Origin: Echinococcus granulosus
Taxonomy: Eukaryota > Platyhelminthes > Cestoda > Cyclophyllidea > Taeniidae
Length of the DNA: 64,000 nucleotides
Assembly (NCBI RefSeq): GCF_000524195.1
Contig: NW_020170427.1
Span: 390,627-454,626, forward strand
Direction: 5' to 3'
Shown here: piece by piece, positions 1-13,000 of the stretch
Layout of the letters: each line of letters opens with the position of its first letter
How positions within the stretch are numbered: the first letter of the stretch is position 1
The notes under the pieces: generated by a model
What the model saw: only the letters and a program-made list of their open reading frames with translations
The model's database searches: none
What the model was told of the DNA's origin: nothing
Translations under genes and position numbers: made by a program

Positions 1-326
1 TAGCATAGATTACCACCAATTTTGAAGTGTAACTAACCCGACTATTCGATACCAACGAGTTCTACTACCACCTCGATGACAACACCTCTCAGTTCTTCTG
101 ATTGGCATTCAAAAACCCCTTCTCCTGTATTATTTGTGCCTCAGAAATGACTTACGCTATCAATGGTAGGCAGAGCTTGACACCTCCGATTCATTATCCA
201 CTGCGAATTCATTGTGTTGTTCTTGAGCCTGCTTCTCTGTTAGGGCAATTAACCAAAAGCCTTATCACTAAAAAAAGGTTAACAACGGATAGCGCCATAA
301 AAGACACTCAGAAGGAGAAGGAGCTA

Positions 327-460
327 TGCAGTGAGGTAATATTTGCTTCCTTGCATACCCAATTAAACAGACTATTCAGTGTCTGTGTTTTGCCCTTTCG
401 CTTGACAGGATGGGCCTCCGGCCATGCCTGTAACCCTTTAGCCATTCTTCCCTTCCTTTA
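327..460 (+). mobile_element. Family A LTR element, 3' LTR fragment with purine tract
   Basis: A purine tract (agaaggagaaggag, 310-323) followed by ctaTG mirrors the junction before the 3' LTRs at 4007 and 57523. The next 130 bp align loosely with the LTR, clearest at gatgggcctccggccatgcc. The 3' part of the LTR is missing. The interior should lie to the left, partly outside the window; positions 1-309 are too diverged to align with confidence. Confidence 0.45.
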
Positions 461-1059
461 AAGTGAACCCTTCAATACGCTTCAATCTGCAATGGAAGGA
501 ATGAATTCTTTTACTTAAGCAGCATACCCTGTTAAAGTCATTTAAATGAAAATGTATTTTCCCTAGCCGTAATCGGAGCTAGTATGTCCACATCCCCCAT
601 CCCTAAGGGCACCCACTTGGCTGATTGCGAGCTGAAAGAAGAAACCTTGCCTCCTCAGGTCATCTCTGTGTGTCATCAAATGGCGCCCCAAGTCGTAAAT
701 CGGCCAGGGTGGTCCTTTCCCTATTTCACCCGCCACCAAACAGAGTTCTGTGGAATAAACCCATTCCGTTTTATAACAGCCCGGGCAAGGGTCAGACCAC
801 ACAGACTCGGGTAGTGGAGGCAGGGCATCCCCAATCGCCAGTCATCCCTCTTTTCCTGGGCTGCTAAGAAATATCTACTGTCTTTACAAGAATCGATAAA
901 TCCTCGTTTCATGAAGAAATAAAATATTGTATGGTGTAGAATTTTTTTGTACAGAAAAGCTGGCGAGCTGTTAAGGGAAAAGGTATGACAACAAGGTGAA
1001 GAAAAAAGTATGAAAACTAAGGAAGGTAAATAGATACCACGTACACTGCACTGATGGGT

Positions 1060-1490
1060 CTTAGAAAAGAACGACTATCACAGCCAAGACTTTTATTGTC
1101 CTCACCTAACACCGATTATTATTAATTTTAAACAATTCACTTATTGCAGGGTCTTCTCAGATTGAAAGCATCTTACATATACTGTACTGTACTTAATATA
1201 GACTGCGAAAGATGTCAATGGATGACGTTTGATCCATCCCCAGAGACCACTCCATGTGTTTTGAGACTTAAGGTGAAGTTCAAACCATGAAAGCACACCT
1301 TTAGGAATGGAACTTACACATTACCAGACCTTATTCCCTTACCTGGTGGGAAACGCGGAACGCTTCCATAACACGTTGACTTCCAGAGACTCTGACAAAG
1401 GTCGACGACTACAGCTTAGACTCTTTTATTGTTCTCATGTGAATTCGTTTCCTATACCAATTCCTTTTGGTTTAACTTCATCGCCACAGA
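1060..1490. repeat. Family D interspersed repeat, copy 1
   Basis: This copy is homologous to 5785-6240 in the same orientation. Shared words include gacttttattgtcct, catgtgttttgag/catgtgtttttgag, attaccagacc/attgccaggcc, acacg(t/c)tgact, ccagagactc and ccttttggttt/ccatttggttt, in the same order with similar spacing. Type unknown; no coding sequence or terminal repeats are apparent. The open frame at 1307-1501 inside it is not shared. Confidence 0.55.
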
Positions 1491-3093
1491 GGTGTGACTA
1501 GTGGACTCGAGTAAGAATGTGACTGCCTTTCGTATAACTGACGGGTTGAGAAGGGTGAGAACTTTGAGCTATGGCTTCACCGTCTACCGCCATTTCGATA
1601 GTTGGTACCAAGTGATCCAATAATCTGAATCATTAAGTAGAACCACTTGTATCGGGTGGTTATACGCTTTTCCGTTCATGTGTGAATAAATTTTGTGTGA
1701 GATGAAACCACGAAAGACACAAACAGTATTGAGACTCTTGAATATGCGGATGAGTGGATTCTATGAGGGGGCTCCTGTGAAAATCATTCAACTAATTTCT
1801 CTCTGATCTCATAACACCGTTCTCATGAACAAGCCGAGAAGTACCTTTTTTTCATCTATGACGTGAATTTAAGACTATAAGTTCAGGCCCTGCTTACCAC
1901 AGGATTAACACACAGAGACAGCAGCTATTAAATGGTACTTTTTTTCGTCTTCTGTTGAAGGCTGCCACGATAGTCACACTCAAATCAAATCAAGTGAATT
2001 CCCTTTCCTCCAAAGTTTGTACAAATAATGACCCAAGTGCTGATTTTCATTTAGTTAACAATTAAATCCTTTTTATTTATTGACGACATTCTTCCACCTC
2101 CGGATCCACAGATGCTAGCATTTTGACGCGAGTGCCCAAGACTGCAAGTAACAGGCCGTCGGTGATGGTGTATGTAGCACTCACCCTGCGTTTTGACCAA
2201 AATCACGCAGAGAGCAGTGTGTAGGGTTTAACCGACTACCTCTTTGGTGGTGACCTGGTTTTCATCTCATCCTGCTCTCATGAGGTCGCCGCACCTTTCA
2301 CCACTTGCACCGCAACAACAACCACCACCACCGTCATGTAACCATGTTATGTATTTGCTCAGGGGTTAGTACGGCGACATACTGGTGCCAGCAGTATGCT
2401 CGCGCTGCTCAATGAGTAGGTTAGGATGTGAAAAAAAGTAAAATGAGTTGCTTCTCTGAGAAGAAGCGAAGGTGATACTCACCACCTCCAATGACTAACG
2501 AATCGTACTTGTAATTCGTCTTTAATCGAGACTTCTTCTCCGAGTGGCCTTCTATTCTGTCTGCCAATGCGGCGCGGAAAATTTGTGGTGAATCATTCCT
2601 CCATAATTACAAACCCTAATTCCTGAATTTTTTAAGAACACTTCTGGTGAGAACGCATTTACCAGAAAATAAACGCGCCCATTTAGTAGGAAATAAATTG
2701 TTGTTTCTACTGCTGATATGTTGACGTTGCTAGTGTTAATGTGATGTCACGCCACGTTGACAAAACACTGATGGTTGTAGTGATTAGCTCCTTTCACCTT
2801 GTCAAGTAGAGGCTGATGATTTCTCAATAACAGGATCATTTCTGTATGTCACTCTTCTCCACGAACTTAATATCTAACTTGACAGATGAGGTGGTATTTC
2901 ACTAGAGTTTCGTTTGTAGCCCTGGGAATTTCCTTTTAAAAATTAACAATATTAGGTTTCTCCGACTGTGTGAACCATCCTGCGTGGGGTTTTAAAGTCT
3001 TGTAAAAACATTTACCAACACAGCTCCTTATTGACTGATGGACTGTTTTGAAATTTTATTTGATATTTTGATATTTTATCTTCCGAATGGTAT
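1491..3093. other. Intergenic, nothing recognised
   Basis: AT-rich sequence without coding exons, RNA genes or repeats that I could match elsewhere in the window. The same is true of 461-1059. Confidence 0.4.
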
Positions 3094-4207
3094 TGTAATA
3101 CCTTGATCGTGTGTGTAACTCCTTCGTTTGGTTACGTGGACAATTAAGAGCATGGCCATTATAGTTTCAGCTAGCGTAATGATCTCTAGACAATTTTGGT
3201 AACCCCTCAGCCCTTCTCTACCTCAATAGCACATATTCTTCCTTTAGAAATATGCTCCTTTTTGGCTTCAGGGAAACCTCGAGTGCTACATTAATGGCAA
3301 CGGTAAGCAAACTTGAGCATAAAGGACAACTACCCAGGTTACTATTGCTGAATAGTAAACCTTAACGTGATGGGAGGAAGGCATTAGCTGCGGATGAGAA
3401 AATCTTGGAGAACTCCTAACAGAAGGGTTGAAACGGCGTCTTCCTTCGGCAGTTACCACAGTCCCGTATTCTGCAGAACTGCTGTTAACAACTGAGGGGA
3501 GCAATACTAGCCGTGACCGTGAACCAGTTGGAAACAATTGTTACAGAGCTGTTTACAATAATCTTATGAGAATACCAATTAAGTGAAAACAAGACATTAC
3601 CTCCATTCCAACTAACTAGACCGAATTCAGGTAAATGGCCAGATTTGGATGGACAGAACTGAAGTGCTAACTATGTGGGAAGGAGGAACAGACGCAAAAC
3701 CTCCTCTCCACGAAACTATTTTAGATGTTGTCCATTATTAAATGACTTTACTCTTGGGGAGGCATTCTTAGGACTAGCGATGGACTTACGTGTTGGCTCG
3801 TACAACACGGTTCCAAATGGGACAAAAGTACAGATCAAGTGACGCTACAGTTAGATAGTATCTCCTCATTTGCATGGATCTTCAATGACTAGCGCATTTT
3901 GTTTGTAGGCGTTTTGTTAATAAAGCACCGATTACATCGCGTTGGCCGACGAGGGATGTTGACTAAGTGGAGCGCCGGAGACGGCGCTCAAGAGGGTAGG
4001 GAACTATGTACTACTTCAATTGTTTGTTTAATCTTCATTTTAGTTTCGTGGGCACTCAAAGCTCAGCTGTTTCGTTTTCGCTGTGCAGCATGGCCTCAGA
4101 ACCATGCCAGTAACCCCTTACACCCAGCCCTTCTGTATGTCAGCAGTACATATTCTTCCCAAGCATTATATCTTCTTTTGTCTTCAAAGTAGGCTCGGAG
4201 TGCTACA
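3094..4207 (+). mobile_element. Family A non-autonomous LTR element, complete copy
   Basis: This is the best structural copy. The 5' LTR is 3094-3290 (TG...CTACA), followed by a PBS-like ttaatggcaacgg. An interior of about 716 bp follows, then a purine tract agagggtagggaac (3990-4003) and the 3' LTR 4007-4207 (TG...CTACA). The two LTRs align over their whole length but differ at many sites, so the insertion is old. Flanks are gtat upstream and gtgt downstream, a 4-bp duplication with one mismatch. No gag, protease, reverse transcriptase or integrase motif is present in any frame; short frames at 3286-3537 and 3899-4192 are incidental. The interior segment 3410-3530 is conserved in the copies at 50700, 54890 and 56990. 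Confidence 0.8.
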
Positions 4208-5784
4208 GTGTCACCCTGTATGCATAAAAATTTTTAATCACCCTTTATCACTTTATTGTTGCTAAAATTCTAGATAGACAGTTAAACCTGTAGGATCAGC
4301 TACTGATATCTTAATATTTCACCACACATAAATGAAGGCCAAATGTTCCGACGGTTTTCCCATACTAAGAATAAAGCAATGGTAGAATGCTTCTTTAGGT
4401 ATCCACTTTATTCAGCATTTGACGATCAACTCCTTTCCCAACTCGACATTGTGAGTTTGCGTATTCTACCTTCACTCAACCTTTTGGCTCCAGACACTAA
4501 GAAAAGTTTACTTGTTGATACCCCCATTTCTACCATACCTGTATTCGAACTATCTCCTTTGGTGGATGAGGCAGTCTCTCTCCCATCCCATTTCATTGCT
4601 CCCTCTTCTATGGCTAGGTTTTGCGGCAGAGTTGTTGTGTGATCTTCAGGAAGCAACCAAATCTGCAAAGTATCAGGCCTGAAACAGGGAAACAGTCTTC
4701 TAGGATAGAATTAGTCCATAGCCTGGAAGGGAGGGGTTAATCTCAGACTGATCGTTTGGGCATAAACATCACTATGTCCCTTAGCTTAATGGATGCTAAG
4801 GCAGAAAAAATACTTTGCGTTACATGGTTGTCAGCTCTCGAATAATCCGGAAACGGTGAGATATTTGCAGCATTTATGTAAAAAGTGAAGAACAACAAAT
4901 TGCCAGTCTTTGATGCTTACTTTCTCTCACCTATTTGTCTATGGCGTGCTGGTGGGACCCATTACTTTCCACCGTCCTCCTCACCCAGTTAATGGCGTGC
5001 TTTACTGAAATCCACGTGGTCCATTTCTAGTCTACCGAAACGATGGTAACAGTGGGAAGGTCCTCTGCTCATTTCATAGGCGATGCCCCCTACCATCGTA
5101 CCTCACTCATGATTTATGGAAGAAAAATTATCCTTTCTAAAAGGAAAAGTATACCTTATTAATTTACGCCTTATCTCAAGAACTGGGAATATGGCATTTG
5201 CTGTTGCAAATGGTGTGGAAGAATGCAAGAGAATTTGCAAATATTTCGGCGGAAAATCAAAGCTACCTTAGAGACCAAGCACGGAATTCCTATGACTAAT
5301 TTTTTGCGGAATGAGATACCTTTCCTTTTTATTTTAACTAGTTGCTAAGGTTTGGTAACTAAAGTATTTGGTTAAGTGAATTATAGGTGATGGCAATTTT
5401 TCGCTCCACTAAATAACATTTTTAGGGAGAAAAATGGGACTGATATTTTGCTCCTTTTATTTGTGTGTACCATTTACGGTGTTAAAGTCATTGTGATCTC
5501 AGAGCACTCACAACCGGCGTTAGCCTATTATCTACTCGGGTCTTTTGTGCCAAGCGGTTTTAACTTATAACTTATCGAAGTAATGAGGTCCTTTTTGAGA
5601 CATTTCATTTAGGAAAAGTTGTTATAACCAGATGTGGCAACTCTAATCCACTCTTGGAAGAAAAATATTAGATAAATTTTAGCTAATAAGCGTGTGATAC
5701 TTAACTCTAATTAAAATGCCCATAATTTGAGCTCGTCCTGCCAACACATTTGCTGCTAGGGGCAGCTAGGGAGACAAACAACCT
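4208..5784. other. Intergenic, nothing recognised
   Basis: Open frames occur on both strands at 4343-4668 but neither shows a domain or splice-supported exon. The remainder is AT-rich without recognisable elements. Confidence 0.35.
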
Positions 5785-6240
5785 CTACAATCTAGACTTT
5801 TATTGTCCTGTCCTTAAGTTTTGATCAATTCACTTGTGCATCAACAACGAAATATTGCTGGCCTTCTTCGACTGACAGCATCCTGCATTCACTCTACTTT
5901 CTCGAAATCAAGATATTTGTGTACGACATGATTTGGTTTGGTGAAAGCATTTGCCGTGACTTGAAGAAGATAACAAAAGATGACATGTGCTCTACTCATT
6001 GAGCTGCCGACATGCTTAAAGATCATTTCATGTGTTTTTGAGAAATGGTGTAAATTTCAGACTATGAAGTCACACTCTTAAGAATAGAGCTTGCATATTG
6101 CCAGGCCTGATTCTCTAAGGTGGTGGAAATTGGAAAACGTTTCCAAAACACGCTGACTACCAGAGACTCAGAGGAGGGTTGATTATCACATTGCAAATGT
6201 TTAAATTGTACTAAAACGGCCCCAACTGTTTCCATTTGGT
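5785..6240. repeat. Family D interspersed repeat, copy 2
   Basis: Partner of 1060-1490, aligned from tagacttttattgtcctgtcc through to ccatttggtttgg. The two copies are 4.7 kb apart in the same orientation and substantially diverged. Confidence 0.55.
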
Positions 6241-9200
6241 TTGGTATCCCAAGCTAGACCCTTTGTAACCAAATGCGTCACATATGTGTGACGTCCGATG
6301 TTAAATGAAATGGAATTTTCACACGAATGCTGCGTTAGCTGAAAAGGTATTTATAAATGATCGCAAGTTATACGATTTCCTGGCATAAAATCTTCCAATT
6401 CCATTTACTTTATGATTAGTACCACAGTTGTAGCGCAACTCTTCGCGACTTTCACTCATGTAAACTTCCGAATCTGCCTTGAAGTGCATTTTGATTAACC
6501 ACTACCAACAAGTTGTTACACGCTTGAGTGAATTTTCTACCTTGCCGCCAACAAATGCACAGTATTCATAAAACTTCTGGCGCTTTTCTAACACAGGAAA
6601 TTGAGAAGATTCGCTCTCTCTCTTCGTTTACCACGCTTGAGTGGTACGCGCATAATCCTTCCACTTTTCATCCATAAAAACTACATCGAAATTAACTACA
6701 ATTCTCTCTTTGTCCACATACAAGTGGGTTTCATGCATTCCATTGAGAGCTATGCCTTATTGATCTCCAGCGGAAGCAACACTAAAAAAAAAAGGTTTTA
6801 TTTTCCACATTAGTTTAGTAATTGGAATTAAACTGGAGTTTTGAGCACTGTCGGTTGCAGTGGTGAGAAAGTCCACCAACGCACACAATAATAGAAGTGG
6901 CGAAGTTAATTTACTACTACCTGCTAGAAATAAAAAGGGGAGGGACAGGCAGGAGAATGAAATTGGGGATACTACCGTGAGAAGAGGTCTGCTGATACGG
7001 AAGAAAACCACAAATTCACTACTAGCTTGAGGCGTGTGACCGTGGTTGGCGCACCTGAATGCGGTTTATATGCATGGGTGTGTGTGAAGTAGGGAGGGGC
7101 TAAAACGGTCCTAATGCCCCCTTCCCCTTTCTACACATCATTTCCTCCCCACCCCCTCCCACCTCGTGTCACACCTTGACGGGTGTGGGAGTAGAAACTC
7201 CTTTCTAGAGGCAATGGAATTGGCCAAACGCGCTCCTCATGCAATGGGTGGATTTGAATGGTGTGTGTGTGTGTTAGCTTTCACACATAAATTGCTGCTT
7301 GCAAGGGGATACGATGGTAATGTGGAATTACTCCTGATGCAAATGCACCAAATGTTCATTCTGCAAGGCGGATACACCATTACCGTTGAAATGGTAATAT
7401 ATAACTGACCATTCAGAAAACACTGCTAAATTTGCCCACGGGGCGATAAAACCTCTAGCATTAAATGTTACAGTGCGTGACGAATGTTACGTTTGTATTC
7501 TTTTTCCACCTATCTGATAAGCGTGTGCTGCTAAAGAAGGCAATATTTATCTTAATTTTTCCCATATAATTTCAAAATTTTGTTCATTTCTTATATGATG
7601 TATGTAAATAGATAAATTTACTAATTATTTTGTCTTTATGTTAACTCAATCGATTTACGATTTACGTTGTCACTTCGTTGATGACTGGTACGACCATTCC
7701 GTTCCCTCGATTCGAATGGCGTCATAAATGATAGATAAGCTTGATCCCCTTATGTACTCTAGAAAACATGTGAAAAATTTTTCAGTGTGTACGTATTGGG
7801 ATGTGAAGGAAAAAAAGTTCTAAAGTCAACTCGATTGCTAAAGTTAACGTATTTCAGGCATTTCTGCTACTTTAGATTATGGTTCTGATGTCAAGTCCTA
7901 CAATGGTATCTTTATTGAAAATAAAATTTAGAATATTAGACTTAAAACCATTATATCTTTAGGTGAAAGTATTTGTATTACAGTTTAGGTGATGGCTAGA
8001 AGGTAATTGAGTTGCTGTGGCGAGAAGCGGAGGAAAGTAGACCCTCTATTCTACCTCACTTTGGAGACTGTTCACCCATTTAAGCAAGCTAATAAAAATT
8101 GTGCTATTTGTATTTTTATTCAGCTGAAAACAGTAAATGTGAATTTTGCCTAAATTTGTCTGTTTGATTGGTGTTCAACTTTCCAACTAGGCCTGTAAAT
8201 ACCGACCCGATGCATGCACAGACATCTATTATCATTTGACATGGGAAAGGATTGATACCTCTAATTGTTTGCCCCTAGTGACAGATTTTATAGTGGATAA
8301 AGCTGGAAACAGCCTATGATCTAGTTATAACAGTTGCTCGTTGTTACTGGATGAGAAAGAATGGGCCTTCCTTTCTGCCACTCTGACAGCACAGCTGTTA
8401 AGAGACCTCGAATACTCCGATTGACAGGCACAGTGTTTGTCTCTGATGGCATCTCGGCCGAATTTCATCTCGGCCTCGATGTTCTCCCATCATTCAAACA
8501 ACTCGTCATTTTTGCCGACACAAACGGGCTTTTAGTCAAAAATGACTGATTGGAATGCCCCCATTGGCCGTCTTTTCAGTCTCACTACTTCCTATTCTTA
8601 GCCCCCGAGAAAGGGGTAGTACCTTTATTTCGTAGATTATTGAGCTTAGATGAGTGTTTTTCCACCTTACACTATTTCTGACATTTCTAGGCGCTCAATT
8701 CCTCCTTACACACGTAATAAGCTATATCAAGTTGAAGGAAGTTTTTATTTGGTGACTCGAGGCATAAGCAAAATGCCTCTACACGAAGAAGGAAATGAAT
8801 CGTCTAAGACGGAGGCGCTAACAGTTCTATTGCAGTTCAATGCTTGGAAGAAGTAAAATGTTAGCACAGCATTCAGTGAAGATGACTAGCTTAGTTCGGG
8901 TGATCGCACTCTTCCTTTGCTCCAGGTGTTGGTATCAACACTCTATCGACAGGGACTTGTGGACAAGATGCAGTTTAAAGGAGGAAAAAACCACATCATT
9001 TTATTTCCTATTGATATTCAACTGCAGGCTTTATTTTAGAAGTATATTTACAATTCTCTGCAGGTCCAGAAGCAATGATTAGAAGCTAACGGAGTTGGCT
9101 GTGAGGGGCTTAAGTCCTAGCCGCAAACAGGAATGTTCTCTTGGCTTTTTCCTGTACGATGGAACTATGGAACACATGCCAAAACCGAATTTATTAAATC

Positions 9201-9589
9201 CTTGATCAGTCTCACACTTGTTTAATGATAATTCGTCTCTATATACTAGTTTTGATAAGACTTCAAGGTATGTGATTAAAAAGTGGCAACTATTAAGAAC
9301 TAATTGTAAGAATATGTGTTCAAGCTGAACGGAGACTTTGGATCATAAAACCATTTAAAAATTATTAAGGAGTGGAAACCGCAGCTATTTATACTCATAA
9401 AGAACCTCGCCAATAGCGCCTATTTAGCCTCTCCTTCCGTGCTGGTTCAGGGCTATAAAGTGTCTTGGTACCCAGCATAGGATAACTTCTTGAATTAGCG
9501 AACACAGCGTTCGTTATAGTTAATGTTCCCATAGAGAGATATTTTTTGTGCACCATCCTTCCACAAGAGAAATTGCATCCACTGAACAT
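6241..9589. other. Intergenic, nothing recognised apart from a GT tract
   Basis: A pure (GT)7 run lies at 7261-7274. A C-rich block at about 7120-7165 (ccccttcccc, ccccaccccctccc) precedes it. Short open frames show no family motif. Confidence 0.35.
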
Positions 9590-10065
9590 TTATCTAAGCT
9601 AGGATAAGGCGTTCCGCCAGTTGGTTTTATTGCCTTAGAACGGACTGATGTGTTGTGTGCTACAGGCTGACTGCTGACTGGGAAAGGAGTGACCTTGGTA
9701 GAAATCCCCACTGCCAGAAACACAGACATATATGAGACCGCCTTTCATTCATTTACTTTCAGACCATTAAACTGTGCAATTGTGGTCCAGGGTCCCCGTG
9801 TCTGGGAGTTCACTCTCCCTATCCTATTTATTTGTGCTATACTCTGTGGTACTATTCCATACTATGCTCTGCAGTGCTGTGCTTTAAGTTTTCTGTAAAT
9901 ATGAGCAGATAATGCCCACTGTTTCGTCGTTGACGCTATTGTTCACCTAAAAGGTGGTTTAACAGCCCTCATCAGACATTGCATCCGCACACTCATGTTC
10001 GCTGTTGTCTGCCATTTGGATGAGCGGTTCGTGGAGCGGAGTGCCCCACAATACGTCGTCCGTGC
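9590..10065. repeat. Family C interspersed repeat, copy 1
   Basis: This copy aligns with 14758-15255. Shared blocks in order: tgtgttgtgtgctacaggctga/tgtgctgtgtgctgcaggctga, gtggtccag.gtccc, tgtctgggagt, ccctatcc, gcagtgctgtgctt/gtagtgctgtgctt, tcgtcgttgacg/ttgtcgttgacg, tgttcac and aaaggtggt. The class is unknown; no coding capacity or terminal repeats were recognised. Confidence 0.6.
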
Positions 10066-13000
10066 AGAACTAAACATCTCGATTTAACTTAAGTGTCATT
10101 TTTATAATTCTCTACCATTCGATCATAAGCGATGCCTTTGCTGATAGAACGAGTATTAAACTCACAATTTTTAAATCATGCGGCGCCTTATTTGGCATAC
10201 ATTTGTTGGCGCTATAAAACTGAAGTAGTTGGTTTCAAAAGACTCTCCTGGGATATTTCAGTTGTACTTACTGATCCTTCCAGTGCGAATACTTTTAGGG
10301 TAATGGTTAAATCGCGTTGCGGTCAAGACAGGAAAAGGGGCACAAAATCTGCAGAGCAAATGCAAATACTTCTGTCACAGTCTACTCGCAATTTAATTGC
10401 TAGCCGCTTAATGCCGCCGCAAAAAACCCCACCTATCCTCCTAACTATAAATTGGGCGCTGCTACTGCTGCTCGATGGGACAGGACAAGTTTAATTAGAC
10501 CACACCTGGGGATATGAATTATTGTACCTCTTTGAGCACGGTTACTATGGTGATGTCCATCCGGCTTGTCCCAACGTCAACTCAACCACCTCCCTCTCCT
10601 CCCCTCTCCATGCATTTCTCTCGGCTTCTAAAAGGTGTTGTCACCTCTGATTAGTCTTCATGCGGAGATCTCCACCTCTCCTTCCCTCGTGCCTGAGGGG
10701 AAGGAATAAAATTTGGATGGCCGTCAAACACCACCACTGCTGTATCCTTTGCGCTGAATGCGACTGTTCCAATTACCCGGCTGGAGGGCGTTACCTCAGT
10801 TGTCGTCGCCTTTCCACCAACATAATGCTCGTATCCTGTGTTATAGGCTACATAGAGACACACGTGAAATGTACGTGTAAGAGAGCCATACCGACAGGCG
10901 GAAAAGTACACAGCAAAGATTAGGGAGCTGGATAACTATATACACACTATAGTGGATAATACCTGTAGGGCGATTGAGTTATTGTTACGCAACCCTAATT
11001 GTAGCATGAAGATTGCATCTTCCTTTAATGGCAAGAAACTACTTTCATAAATTGTTCAAGGGAGCTTGAAGACGGCCGAATCGCGAATACGCTGAAAAAA
11101 ACGAGTTTTCCGATTCTAAAGTTATTCCATGCAAGGTGAGAAGTTTGGGCCCTAAATGCATTCACGAGGCACTTGACCTATAGCCAGCACAAGACAGACG
11201 TTTACACCAACGACGTTAATACACCCGAGGCGTCTCAACTAGCATGTAGAGGCCCGTCCATCACAACCTTATTAAGTATTAGGGGGATACAAAGTTGTCT
11301 TGAACGGGATGGAGGACCCTAACTAGGAAGTGCTAAGGCGGTTACACAGTTCAAGTCAATTTTTAGGTAATAAGACTACTCGCCTCTCTCCTTCCATTTA
11401 TCCACATTCGAACACGTGGCGTTCAATAAGGAATCAAACCCCTAAAGATTCCCAAATTTTGGATAAGGCATGTCTATGTCTTGGACTTCTCAATACCCCT
11501 CTTCCCCCTTCCTTTCTTTTTCCCCTCCCTGCACCATTTCGCCTGAAAAAAAGCAGTCTCCTTCAATTATGTCTATGTATCTATCTAAGGTTCCCGAAGC
11601 CACCAGTTTCGGTACTTAGAGTGCAATTAAGGAAAAAAAGTTGTTGATTCCTTCAATTTTGTAATAAAATGTCATTGTCAATATCACTCAATAGAATAAC
11701 TTGGTTGTAGTAGTTGAACTTCTTCGGTGACCCTGTGAGGAATGAAGTAAAGAAATTGACCAAGGCATTCATCATAATTAACGTAAACGATAGACTTGAC
11801 ACTAATTTAGCGGCGGCAATAATATCACCTCATAAATAAACTAAAAATGGATAAAATCAACTTAAGACTATGTGATAGGGGAAACCGTTAATGTGACCTC
11901 AGATTATTAAAGTTGATCCCCATCAGAGCAGCCAATAAGATGATAGGAAGTGAATTCGAAGAAGCACAACTTTTTCTCACCCAGATTTGCAAATTCGACT
12001 AGAAATGGAAGATATTAAACATCCGGATTTAGGGCGCATATCTCTCCACATACAAACACACATTTAATTAACGCTTCTTAGGCGTAGCCCAGAAGCTGCA
12101 ATATCAAAATTGCCCTCTAATTTGCGAATGTGTGCATAGTGCAAAACTACAAAGGCCCACCACCTGGGAGAGCAGCCTACCAGCCAGCCCCTTCAGCCAG
12201 ACAGACGGGCAATCGCTCTTTCTCTTGTCCACAAATCTCTACCCATGGCAAAGCGGACCCGACCAAATCAAAGCTCCTTGCATAAAAACCACCATGAGAC
12301 ACCTAAAATTAATAGGTTTATAGCATCTTCACCACCACCATTACCATTGTGTCCCTGAATGAATACCAGGCTTCCAGGTGGAAATGTGAGAGGAAATATT
12401 TATATTATCCTAACTCATTTCAAGGTATGTGTGGACCAAACGACAGATCAAAAGGCCACCCGAGTGTCTTCATATACCCCGTGCCTCGAGGAGGGAACAA
12501 AATCCACATCATTTGTGTTGAAAGCCCATATGCATTGTACGCATCCACATGTGTGCGCCTATGTTTGCATAGCCATAAGAGATTGACACTCCCCACCCCC
12601 TCTAGGCATTGCCCCATGTAAACTGCGTTGGTGGTCGAGGATCTCTTCTGTGTTTGTGTGTAGATGTGTGGGGGGCTGATGAGCAAACAACGCAGTACCT
12701 TTCTGCGCACAAGCTCTCGCCTGCGCTCGATCTGCAAAATGGGCTAGGTTAAAAAGTGATCCAAGCATCTAAACTAGAAGTGCAGCCAGTGCACGATTCT
12801 CACCATCCCTTGGAAGCACAGCTGTTCAAGCCTGCATTGCTATCACCGAGAGAGAAGGATTTCACAAACCACTGTAGCGTTTGTCTCGCTACTGTCCTCC
12901 TAACCGATATTGTCCCATCTCGGTCATTTGCAACTTTCCTCTACCTCTGTGTGTGTGGGTTGGTGGGTGAGTGTGTGCCCGAGACCCATGATGTACCCAT

